From Cryptomeria japonica (lineage: Eukaryota; Streptophyta; Pinopsida; Cupressales; Cupressaceae), in NCBI RefSeq assembly GCF_030272615.1, contig NC_081406.1, forward strand, positions 219,180,997-219,240,996: a stretch of 60,000 nt of DNA, given 5' to 3'. A program made the position numbers and the translations under genes. The notes below the pieces were generated by a model. The model was not told where the DNA came from, did no database searches, and worked only from the letters and a program-made list of their open reading frames with translations. Below, one piece after another: positions 33,151 to 43,810 of the stretch (positions are counted from its first letter, which is position 1; every line of letters starts with the position of its first letter).

Positions 33151-36100
33151 CTATATAAGTGCCTCAGATACTTCCTTCCGCAGTGATACTAGATAGTCCA
33201 ATCTTAGACTCAGTTTTAATCTTAGATGCTTTGCCTTATTCACTATTCTCTCTTTTTCTCTTTCCAATTTAAGTAAATCTTCCTCAAAATTTGCTATCTT
33301 CTGTTCAAAAACTAATAGTGTATCAGGTGAGTTGACAAAATTATCTACAATTTTATTGATTTCATCCTGTACCTTGCTCATCTTCTTATCTATATCTACA
33401 GTCAAAAAGTTTGTCTTATAGGTGTCTTTGTACAAAGTTTTGTACTCTTTTAATAAATTACATAATTCTGGTAGAAGTGTGTCAAAATCTCTGTTACACT
33501 TCTTTATTTGCTCATCAAAGAATTTATACTTTTCAATTTCTACTTTATCCTTCAATGTCTCTTCCTTTATTTTCTCAATGTTTTCTGTGATATATTTACA
33601 CAAGGAATCAAGTTGTCCTAAAGAATCTTTATTGTCTATATTACAATTAGGAGCAATTACCTTCAAAATTGGTATGGTATCATCTATTGCCTTATAAGCT
33701 TGTGAGTTGCAGTCTGTTATCTTTTTGATTGAATCTAATAGTACCTCAGTTACATTAGTTGATTTGTAGCCTGATGATGAACCTACATTCTAAGTACCAC
33801 TAGTGGAAGTAACCAAGCCTATATTGACCTCCGGTAGGTCTGTTTGTGTTTGCATTTCCTTAACCAATGGTTTATCTACTTCTCCAGTTGTCGGTGGCAC
33901 TATTTCCTTATGAACCTGTTCCTATTTTTGTTGTTGTTCCTATTCAGAGTCTTTTGCTCTGTTGGTTTCTTTGTTTGTTGCATTCTCTCAGTCTAAGTCT
34001 GAGTCTCTACCTTTTGTTCTTTGTCATCTATCAGTTTCTCCTATGTGTTATCAGTTTGCTTAGCTACCGGAGGCTCACTAACCACTTCAGTCTTATTAGT
34101 TGTATCTTTGTCTACCACAATGTTGATCTTTTGAGTATCAACATCCACAGTATATAAGATTTGAAGATTAGGATTACCATCCTCTACATCCATACTTTCA
34201 GCTGTCGTTTGATCTTTTGTAGCTATTGTTTTTATCGATGGAGTAATCAAAGGAGGTGGGGGTAAGTTGTCTTTAACCTTGATACTGGGTGGTCCACCAA
34301 TTTTACCTTTACCCTTGTCTCTTTCTTTCTGATATACCTTTATAGGTTTGTGACTCATGTATTCTTCTTGTTTTTCTTTTTCCACTAGGAAAATGTCCCA
34401 TGCATTTTCTGTCTCCTTAGTTACCTCATTTACTCTTCCAACCATTAAAGCAATGTGTTGGTGTGCAGTAGAAAATACTGACCGGTTGGCTTGAGCAATT
34501 AAGTTATCGATTTCTTTGGGTGAATTCACTAGATTTACAGTAAGTAGCTTTTCAATCTTTATTTTCTTGTCCAATTCTATTACTGCTTGTCTTCTTGCTT
34601 CCAGTCTCTTAAATAGTTCATCTGGAACTTCATTTACTACTTCCATAAAAAATTTCTTATACATATCCATATGAAATATAACATTGTTTTCTACTTGTTC
34701 TTTTTCATCAGCTGTTAGAGTGTCATATAGTTTCTCTATATTCTTCAATTTTCCTTCCTCTATAATTTCATTTAACAGTATATCAAGAGGGGCCAAGTCC
34801 TTATTTTTCCTCTTCTTCTTCTTGGGTGTCAGTTTCTTCTTCTTTGGTGTAGCCTTTCTTACCAGAGATCTCACTGCTTGTTGTTTTTGTCTTGTCCTCC
34901 TAGGTGAGGGTGTGGTGGCCGGTGAGGGATCTCTTTTCCTTACAACTCTTTTGAAAGTTGTAGGCATGTCACTCTCCAAAGAAGTAACTACCGATGATAG
35001 GTGAGTTTCAGGTTGTGGAGCTGCTAACTCATCCTCGGTTATACCGGTTTGCTTTAACACATCTTCTTTAATGGCCTTTATCTGTCTAGAACCTTTCCTT
35101 ATGACCGCCTCAACCTTTTTCACTCTTTTCTTAGATTGTATTTGGCTTTCAATAGTTTTTGCACTAACAAATACTTCTTCCTTAGGTTCTTTAGGGGCTT
35201 CTAGAAGTGCTTTAGCATATGTTTCAATTATATGATCATCTATTTCATAACCCATCTCTATTACCCAAACTGTCCTAGGGATGATTGCTTCCATCCAAAT
35301 CTCATCCTTCTTGATTACGAAGCATATTTCATCCTTATATTTGTCAACAATCTTCTATGACAATCTAATTCTTTTCTTCATTTTGGCCTTTAGTGCTTGA
35401 AAGAAATCATGGTTATTGTTTTCCTTATCTTCTCCCATATTATTGAATAGTTCTGTTAACTGTTTACCTACCGGTATATCATATCCAAGTTCTTTGTAGC
35501 CTATACCGGGAACCTGTTTGGTTATATGTAGCATCAGACATACTAGCAGATTTCCAAACCTGAAAGTTCCTTTCTTGTCCTTCTTAATCTTGCCTAAGTT
35601 GTCAATTAATTCATCCTTTAACCACTCACATACATCAATCTTTGCATTATCCGTGACCATATCATAAGCACTCTTAATGCATAAACTTGACACTGAATTA
35701 AGTCTATTTACATGAGTAGCTTTATATCCTAATATCATGCTGATAAATCTTACATTAATGTCTGTTACATCATTTACTCTTAAGGACCTTTTAGCAGATG
35801 TGGCACCAGTTAACTGAGTAACTAGGTTATTGGATACCTTCTTAGTTTTGTCTGGCCTTTTACCAGTGGTCGGTAACCCTATGACAACTTTCACAGCTTC
35901 CTTGGTGATTTTGTGAATTGCATCTAGCCAGAAAAATTCACATTGTACCCTACTTAAGACTATCCTAATCACATCCTTGGGGAATTTAGGAATGCTAAGG
36001 ATCTCTGTAAATCCTAGGGTTTCAATGATCTTGTGTTCATCTTTTACATTGCCAGATTCATCACATATGACAGTTTTAAACATGGTTTTAATCTCTTCAT

Positions 36101-36301
36101 CTCCTAGTTCCTCAATGTTACAGTGAGTGTAAATTATGGGGCTTCAGCATAAACAACTCCCTTAGGAATTTGATAAAAAGCACCTAAGGTATCATCTTTC
36201 TTTGCTACCTTCGGAACTAATTGAAATACGGGCCTAGGTCTTTTTATAACTTTGACAATAGTAGGGTTTGTTATATATTCAATTGTAGAGGTGGATGCCA
36301 T
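33151..36301 (-). pseudogene. Element 3 second protein (unrecognised)
   Basis: It starts at ATG 36301 (MASTSTIEYITNPT). The frame shifts by one base in a G/C run near 36140, is then open from 36083 to 34041 apart from one TAG (35355-35357), shifts again in a Gln/Lys-rich low-complexity part near 33950, and ends with a coiled coil (33666-33151). Order: helical domain of ~350 residues (FPKDVIRIVLSRVQCEFFW, TFRFGNLLVCLMLHI), basic linker (TPKKKKLTPKKKKRKN), acidic and Pro/Thr-rich stretch, C-terminal coiled coil. No known catalytic motif. The layout resembles the element 6 protein, but I see no clear residue-level match by eye. Confidence 0.65.
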
Positions 36302-36757
36302 GATAAAATACCTTTTACTGCCTTTGGGATGGATGATTGTTTGAAGTGTTCTTGCCTCTTGCTCGAAATGCCTTAGCTCAGAATCTTCACGCTCTTCGTA
36401 GCTTTGAAATCTTGGTGAAATGGAATGGAGCGAAAACCTCAATTTTATAGTGTCTTTTTGCCATCTACCACATTAAATGCATGCTAGTTAAGTATTCACT
36501 TAACATTGTCTACCGGTAACAAGTAATTTCCAACTTCTTATCTCTAACTAAGAGAATAATAGCACATGTGTCATTAGATTGCCAAACCCTCAAGGAAACT
36601 TTCTTCAATTCGATGAAGAACTTCCTGCCAGTGGAGCACTACTCTGTCTTGTCGGTGGAGCATCACTTTATCCTACTGGTGAAGCATTGATTGGTTCTAC
36701 CGGTGGAGGAGTATTCCCAATATTTAGATCAACATTTCTAATCCATTGTTTTGAGAA

Positions 36758-37762
36758 TTATTGCTTAACCTCTTCAACCTTTTCTTTACCTTTCAAGATA
36801 GAACTTTTGTTGTTTGTCGGTGATCCTTTACTTCTATAGAATTTTTCAATATGCCCAATCTTGTTACATGCATAACAAGTCACATTCTTCTTTTGAATAG
36901 CTTTCCCATAACCTATTCCAGTTTATGTTCTACATTGATTAGATAAATGTCCAAATCTTCCACAAACATAACATCTCACATTCATTCTACAATTTTCAGA
37001 GTTGTGACCAATTTTGTTGCATTTAGAACATTGACCGGTGGGTGTGTTGATATTCTGATAATTTCTAGATCTACATTCATTTGCTCTATGACCATACTTA
37101 TTATAGTTAAAGCATTTTCCATTGAATTTATAAGCATTAGGTTGTCTTACCGGTTTGTTGTGATCTTGAGTATTTGCAGTACCGAAGCTTTCACCAACTT
37201 CAAAGCCAATTCCAAAAGTGTCACCTTTGGGTTTTTGATTCTTTAGTAAGGTGCCGAGTTCCTCTGAGCTTTTTTTGAATTTTTCTTTATGTTGATTTGC
37301 AGTTTCTAGTTCTCTTTCTAAGACTTCTTTCTGTCTCATTAGTTCATTGGAGTCATTTTGAGTGTGCATCAGATCTGTCTTCAACATGTCATTTTTATAG
37401 CTAAGTCTTGTGTTTTCATTTGTTGCATCACTTAGTCTTCTGGTCAATTCTTCTTCATTCTTCTTCCTATCCTCAATCTCTTTACAAAATCTTATAGTCA
37501 TATCCTGCATCTCATTCTTTGTTGTCGTGTTCTCTTGTTTCATCTTGCTTAACATATCATTAAGTGATTCCTTTTCATCATTCTCATTTTGCAACTTTTC
37601 ACAATGTTATCTTCTCTTATTTCTTGCAATAGTAAGATTCTCTTGAAGTGCCTGAATGATATCCTGAGTTACCCTTAAATCATCTTCTAGTTTGATATTT
37701 TTCAATTTTTCTACATCATAGTCTGAAAGAGCTCCTTCAAGTTGCTTCATCAGATTTTCCAT
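36758..37762 (-). pseudogene. Element 3 Gag-like protein with four zinc knuckles
   Basis: One frame of 335 codons from ATG 37762 (72 bases inside the LTR) to TAA 36758. The first ~215 residues are a long coiled coil (Glu/Lys/Leu heptads). Then follow CFNYNKYGHRANEC (first of four), CSKCNKIGHNSENC and CYVCGRFGHLSNQC, all CCHC spaced, and a fourth, CYACNKIGHIEKFY, with Tyr for the last Cys. In-frame TAA stops at 37607-37609 and 36923-36925 break it. Zinc knuckles and position suggest a nucleocapsid that packages RNA; I see no clear capsid fold. Best guess is a non-autonomous Gag. Confidence 0.7.
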
Positions 37763-37819
37763 CTTTACCGATGTCAAGATCTTCCTCAAGTTGTTAGGCT
37801 TCTGAAAATAGAGGACCAA

Positions 37820-37832
37820 GCTTAGATACCAA
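37820..37832 (-). other. Element 3 primer binding site
   Basis: Just inside the 5' LTR the minus strand reads TGGTATCTAAGC, which matches the initiator tRNA-Met complement TGGTATCAGAGC at all but two bases. It sets the orientation of element 3. Confidence 0.7.
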
Positions 37833-37833
37833 T

Positions 37834-38664
37834 TGTTAGGAATCCCACAGATACTGAGGGGGGGGGGAGGTGAATTAGTATCTAACCGGTAATTAGAATT
37901 TCTTAACTTAAAACATGTAGAACATATTATAACAATGTACTGGTATGCAAGAAATAATGTAATAAATAGAATTAAGAACATCCACATGAAAAACACACCA
38001 TAACATAAGGATTTAGCGAGGAAACCCGGTGTGGGAAAAGACCTCGGTGGGATTTGTGACCCACAATATTCACTCACTGGCCAATAAGAGAATATTACTT
38101 ACAATAGGGGCTTGCACATGCAGGAAGGCTAACTGCCTAGAGCTCACTGCTCAATGGGAAGTCTCACTAACTTACAATGTGGATTATATAAATCCAATAT
38201 CTTGTATTGCTTTACAATAGCATCTATAATGCCAGATCCAGTACCGGTTGCTACTCTGCTTCTTACATAAACCCTTTAACCTATATTTCGCATAATAGGT
38301 CTGCCTAATATTTTTTTCTTATCGCTTCCTTATCTCTTTCAAATGTCTACAATGATCTCTTTTATATATAAGAGTCATTTTACAATTTGCCAAGTCGGCT
38401 TACAAAGTTTTTACAATAATAAACAAAATATAAGATAACAAAATCCTGTCAGCCTCTGTGCCGGTATGCTTCCTTTCTTTGTGCCGGTGCTGGTGTCCTA
38501 AGTGTCGATGTAGAGTGTGATCTACTGATGTTGGTGCACTAACTTGTTGGTGTAATGCCTTGCCAGTATAATGCCTTGCCGGTGCCATAGGATTGCAAGG
38601 TTGCCATCAATGACGAAACCTTCAATCACATACAATGTCTCATTGGAGTGTGCATATGCCAACA
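37834..38664 (-). repeat. Element 3 5' LTR
   Basis: Aligned with the other LTR; about 20 bp longer through a longer G run near 37857 and a duplicated segment (AATGCCTTGCCGGT and AATGCCTTGCCAGT near 38555-38583). Differences from the other LTR are scattered substitutions, so the insertion is not recent. Confidence 0.93.
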
Positions 38665-39240
38665 GACAATGGCCTCAATATTAAGTAGGTGAATATGATT
38701 AGGATCAGGAACCATGGAATCAAAATACATGAAGCTGAGATGGTATGTAGAAGACAAGTGAGCTACCATGGCTTGGAATTATGTAGGATCTATGTTACTA
38801 GGAACATGAACCTCATGCAATGTTTACGTAAGGATCTCTTGATGAGTAGGTGAATCTTTAACCAGATCCAAGATGGAGATCTGTGCTAGGGTTTTTCCTA
38901 AATTCTCAAGGATGTTATATTGTGTAGATAGCAACACTAGGGGTGTGGTAGGAGCTGGGGCCCTAAGGACTTTCATGAAAGCCCTTCTAGTAGTTTTTGC
39001 ACATTAAGTATCAACTCTTTTGACATGAATCATGTTAACATGATCCTCCATATGAGTAATGCAACCTATCATACTACTATAATCAAATGGCACCTTACTA
39101 TAGTTAATATTTTTTGGTAGTATGAGATTGATCAACATTAGATATATTAGCTTCCCCTTGATGCTTGGGGAGAGCTTCCTTATACATGCTTAGCTTAGCG
39201 TTGGGTGACTTTCTCGTGGTGGGGTCAACATCAATTTTCC
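38665..39240 (-). pseudogene. Element 4 Gag-protease linker
   Basis: Minus-strand remnant between the Gag knuckle and the protease: readable pieces STYHLSFMYFDSMVPDPNHI next to the element 3 insertion, and RKSPNAKLSMYKEALPKHQGE near 39170-39220, with frameshifts and stops between. It matches in position the 59160-59456 region of element 5 (FQAMVGSLRSSPCLTFSKSD). Coding capacity is lost. Confidence 0.6.
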
Positions 39241-39241
39241 C

Positions 39242-41640
39242 CTAGTCAAGGAGATCTTGGACTAGGTGTTTGAGCTTCATGCACTTATTTGTGGTATGAC
39301 CCTTCATACGATGATAAACACAATATACGTTATCCTTGTACCAATTAGGCTTAGCATTGGACTCATCAAATGGTTGTGTTTGCAGATATAGAACCATGTT
39401 ATGTTTTTCCATTTGTTCGAAGATCATGTCTAATAGTTCCCCCATAAAAATAAAATGGCACCTAGGGTTGTTATGACCCGCTGGGCAAGGAGGCACTTGA
39501 GAAACAATGATTGTGTTTGTCCAATTAGCCTACATGCATTTTTTGTTTGCACTTGAGGATGATGATAAGCCCGAGGGAGTGGGTTGACATGGATCGTCGA
39601 TGAAGGATTGGTGTATGATTGTTGTGGGGGATTGACATACATCTGTGGGGATGATGTCTTTGTGGTGATGATCATTTGCACTATCTTGGAATTAGTGACT
39701 CCATCACCTACAACATTTTTGTTCTTATTCCAATATCTTTGGTTATCATTGTTTAGCTTATCAAAATACTCCTTGTCGAGTTTGATGATTTCTTTGTCAA
39801 TCAAATCCTTTTCTACAGACGATCCATTAGACATGATATCCTAGAATGTGCTTGCACAGTTTAAGCATATGTGTTATGCAAGCTTTGTGTGGAGATTGTT
39901 GATGAATATAAGGACCAATTGAGTATCAGACACTATGCAAGGAAGGTGACCAATCAAATCTCTCCATATTTGGATATAGTCTAAGAGACTTTCAACTCCT
40001 TTATATTTAGTTTGATAGAGGTCAAACATGGAAATGTCATTTTCCACATTATAATGGTAGTGAGCCACAAACCTCTCTAATAAGTCTAAAAAATGTAGTG
40101 ATAGTTGCGAAGGGCAATTTAGAGAACCATTTGAGAGATGGCCCACTAAAGCTCTTAGGAAACAAATGTAGGAGATAGTTGTCGCACCATGCCACCTCTT
40201 GACGAGTCATATATAACACCTTGATATGATGACACAGATCACCTTTCCCATTGTATTTATCAAACTTTGGCTTTTCAAAGTGTTTGGGGAATGGAATTGT
40301 CATTATTGACTTGTCAAATGGATAAGGAAAAAGCTCACCGAATTTAAAAACTCTCTCAAAGTTGTTATCTTGCAAAGTCTTAAGAGCTACCTTCATCTCT
40401 TCCCATTCAGTATTAACCAAAAATATATTTGGAGATGGTATAATGGTCTAATAGTGAGGTGTTTGATATGCCACTTGATGTGAATGGTCATAGTTTGATT
40501 GTTGTGGTGTATTTGGATAGCTTGTCATGTTTTGATAAATAGGTTTATGTTACTAGACAAGCAGTGATTGTTGATATTGGGGCAATTGTGAGTATGTCAC
40601 AACATTATGTTGTGGAGCGATGTATTGTTGCTAATACTATGCATTTGGAAGTTGTTGGATTTGAGAAGTACCACCCTAAAGATAGATGCCCCCACAATAA
40701 TTAGGATGGGTTCAGTTGGATTGCGCATTATACAACAGGGGATTTAAATTAGTGTCACCTGGTAATTTATAAGTGTTTATAATAATGTAGCATTAAGGTG
40801 GTGCTTTCAAATAACTGAATTGGGATTGCAAGATGACATGTTGTGAAATTAGTTGTGGTTGATATCAAGGAGCGCTAACAACTTGTGGCATGGATTGTAT
40901 AGGTGGTAGCATAGATGATGTTGGCACTACGTAACTCATGCCCTCATAGCTTGTGTAATAAGTGGTGGCGGATAGCCAAGCATTCATATATTCCAAGATG
41001 ACCTTTTTGTAGGAGGTAAGTTCACTAGTCAAGTAACCGGATTGATAAAGGGGAGACGTGCACCACACTTGAGGATACAAGTGAGAAGTTGTGTAGATGG
41101 TGTAGAATTTGGTGCATTGTAAATAATTCCTCTTGAATATGGAGGCAGTGTAGGCCCAACTGAGTTGGCATAGAAAGGTTGATAATGCCTTCCCAGCATA
41201 CCCATAGGTGAAATCTGATTGATAAAAGTTGGGTACTTTGTGGTGGTGTTGCGATTGATGTTTGGACTTATTGAATAAAAAATGATGATGACAAGGGTTG
41301 TTGGGGAGGTACTTGTTTTTTAGGAGGTTCTTGTGGACTAGTCATCACTAGTGTATCAAGTGATGTGACAACACCTTAGGAAACCATATTTTCAAAGATG
41401 AGGGTATTGCAACTCTCCATGATTTTGTCGACCATTTGAGAATTATCCGGATTTGAGAGGAATTGAACAATATGATTGATTTGGACATCTGTCTAGTCAC
41501 ATTGATTAACCATAGTTTCATCAAAGACAGTTGGATTGAGTGAATCATAACTGATAAGAACATTTCCTAACATGAGGGAGCTGACACCCAAATCAAGATT
41601 CAGTTGTGGGTCACAAAACCCTACTCCAAACTAAGAAGGT
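39242..41640 (-). pseudogene. gag: Element 4 Gag
   Basis: Several overlapping minus-strand stretches in different frames form a Tat-type Gag. 40049-40420 holds PKHFEKPKFDKYNGKGDLCHHI and FPKSFSGPSLKWFSKLP, typical of the retrotransposon-gag domain; 39874-40146 continues it (SMFDLYQTKYKGVESLLDY). 39242-39496 holds the zinc-binding CVYHRMKGHTTNKCMKLKHLVQDLL (C-x2-H-x4-H-x4-C type). The N-terminal ~300 residues (40430-41640) are Gln/Pro/Tyr-rich, with stops. At least three frame changes. It would have formed element particles. Confidence 0.8.
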
Positions 41641-42940
41641 TGTTGTTCCTTTATTTGTCGAGATCGAGACTAAGTGGTGATGGGCATGAACTAAGAGATG
41701 AAAAGATGGAATGACAAAAATGCAACACTAAAGTAAAGGATTGGATTAATTGATTGAATCAACCAAATTGATGAAATGAGTGATGAGATGAGAGTAATGA
41801 CTGAACCAAAGATGGACTAATGAGGAGATTGGCACTCAAGTTGCAATTAGATGACATATGAATAAATCAATGTGACACTAAAGTTACTTAAGAGGATGCA
41901 CTCAAGAAACAAGATAGATCCATGTAAACCAAACCTCTGCCTTGAGGTGATAAGGCCACAATGATACAAAAGATCAAACTCTAGAAACAATATAGTTGAA
42001 GAGATAATGATAAATGTTGCATGAAAAGATGCAAACTATAATGCAATTATGGAATATGAGACCAAAAAGGATTTGATTTTTTCATTGATTTGATGAATCA
42101 GATGATAAGTTGAATTAAAGGATTGAATGATTGATCAAAAAAGGATGATTGATTTAGTAAGATTGATTTGATGTTGGGATCTATGACTGATGCATGTGAG
42201 ATGTTAACTTTGGCAATGATTAAATGAAGGTCTTAAGATTACAATCAAATTGTTTAAATAAACATAATAATCAAATAACTATAGATTGAACAGAAGAGGG
42301 AAAGAAGAGAGAAGACAAAACACAAGTTGATAATAGAGTTCACCAATTGGCTACATCTCCAGGTCCCTCCAATGGAGTGGTCGATCCTTGATTCAACTCT
42401 AGAAAATGGTTACAAAGCACCTCAATGGTTATAAAGACTCCTTATCTCTCCTTGGATGATAATGAATTACAAAGTCCTTCTCCCACGTACAACAAGCTTG
42501 AATTTAAGCTCCCAATGCACAAAGATGAACCATTCACTATCAAACACCTAAAAGAAATTTTCTCAACAAATCTCCAATCTTCAACTCTCTCCCAATTTCC
42601 TCACAATTCACTACTACCTCTAGCTCACAACTTACCCCCCTTTTTTATACACATATTTTGCCAAACATGGTGTAAAACCATATGATTCTATGAATAACTC
42701 ACATCTCCCAATTTTAACACTTAATCTTTTAAATTATACTCAACCCTTAAAATTATTGGCTCTTATAATTTTGAGCCTTACAAAATAATTTATTTTGGGC
42801 TGGTATAAATTTATTACAATCGGGTTTGTTTGATTTAGTTCATAGTTGCAAATGAAGGAGGGTTTTGGCTTGCTTTGAGCCCTAAAATCTTGGCTTATCC
42901 TTAAAATAAACCAAAAACCACCAACATGTATCTCGAAATA
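41641..42940 (-). repeat. Element 4 leader and probable 5' LTR
   Basis: Upstream (right) of Gag; no protein-coding gene. The minus strand has TATAAAA at 42643-42649 followed by a C/T-poor, untranslated-leader-like stretch, as in an LTR promoter. I could not fix the PBS or the LTR ends, and the 3' partner LTR is not in the window. 41700-42300 is AT-rich with many GATTGA/GATGA runs. The outer limit at about 42940 is a guess. Confidence 0.4.
42643..42649 (-). promoter_or_regulatory. Candidate TATA box of element 4 LTR
   Basis: The minus strand reads GTGTATAAAAAAGG about 1 kb upstream of the Gag start and in its direction. Good TATA-type match in the expected place; no transcript evidence. Confidence 0.4.
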
Positions 42941-43150
42941 CTCGCATGGTATAGTGGTAGGGAGTGCTGGCCCGTAACTATGGGGGCATCAGTTCAAACC
43001 ACCGACCCTCCATAATATTTTATAGGGCATTTAAGAGTCTTTAAATAGAAGCAGTGTGAAAACATATCCAAAGAATCTGCAAAGCCTAGCAGTGGAGAGT
43101 GAAAATAGGAAAGGAGAGGTTAGGGGTTCAAATCCCCCTACCCATATTTT
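42941..43150 (+). repeat. tRNA-like sequences with A- and B-box matches (SINE candidate)
   Basis: Two stretches 140 bp apart look like the internal promoter of a tRNA gene. The first has TGGTATAGTGGTAGG then AGTTCAAACC (42946-43000). The second has TAGCAGTGGAGAG (43087-43099) and AGGGGTTCAAATCCCCC (43122-43138), whose 5-bp T-stem is perfect. Neither folds into a full cloverleaf because the 5' and 3' acceptor arms do not pair. A degraded tRNA pseudogene pair or a tRNA-derived SINE fits better than a functional tRNA. Confidence 0.3.
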
Positions 43151-43548
43151 GTTAGACTAAATCAAATCGCTTCCATAACTATTGCAACATTAACCATTTT
43201 TTGGGGGGGAAAACTTATCCACCCGGATCAAAGATGGCTAGCTGAAAGGGTTGGAGATGAAAGTCCAAATGACTCAATTTAGTTATACTGGGAGACTAAT
43301 TCAAGACACAATTGATGTTGAAACTTTTGATTGACGACACAACTGGTTGAATAAAAGATCAAATTGATAAACAAATTAATACCTATCTTAGGAAATATGC
43401 AACTATGATGATAATAATGTCACAAGCTCAAAATGATGACTAATATTAACTTGACAACAAGGATGATAAGCTAATGGTTTAAGATGAGACCCTATTGTCA
43501 ATGACAATGACAATGTATAAAGGAAGGCAATATTGACCTATACAAAAG
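43151..43548. other. Non-coding, no gene seen
   Basis: AT-rich sequence with GGATGA/GATGAC-type simple runs between the tRNA-like stretch and the 110-bp repeats. No reading frame, RNA gene or terminal repeat is supported. Confidence 0.5.
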
Positions 43549-43810
43549 GCAAACCCACTAGACCACAAAGTAAACATGCTCAAGACAAATTTTGGCAATG
43601 TAATGGGACAAAAGATACAAATGTACTAGAGTACGATGAAAACTTGCCGAAGAATGAGGCAAACCCACTAGACATGGGTGCAAACCTGATCAAGACAAAA
43701 TTTTGGTAGTGTGACGAGACAAAAGGCATAAACTACTATAGTATGAGGTAAACCCACTGAAGAATGAGGCAAATCCACTAGACTTGGGTGTGAACCCGCT
43801 AAACTGTGAC
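43549..43810. repeat. 110-bp tandem repeat, about 2.4 copies
   Basis: GCAAACCCACTAGAC at 43549, 43659 and, with one change, 43769: steps of exactly 110 bp. Between these, AAGACAAATTTTGGCA/AAGACAAAATTTTGGT and GAAGAATGAG recur in register. The third copy fades into GAACCCGCTAAACTGTGAC. Looser matches to CAAACCCACTA continue to 45550. Confidence 0.75.

Larger units (their letters stand above)
31976..38664 (-). mobile_element. Element 3: non-autonomous LTR retrotransposon inserted in element 4
   Basis: Two LTRs in direct repeat, 31976-32785 (3' LTR, 810 bp) and 37834-38664 (5' LTR, 831 bp), both TGTTAGGAATCCC...GCATATGCCAACA. Flanking 5-mers GATAA (31971-31975) and GACAA (38665-38669) are target duplications with one difference. 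A PBS and PPT place it on the minus strand. The interior (5048 bp) encodes a Gag-like zinc-knuckle protein and a second long protein; no protease, RT, RNase H or integrase is recognisable, so it would need the enzymes of another element. It splits the protease of element 4. Confidence 0.9.

Noticed and set aside
42941-43012. Functional tRNA gene
   Set aside because: The acceptor arms do not pair and the anticodon stem is not credible.
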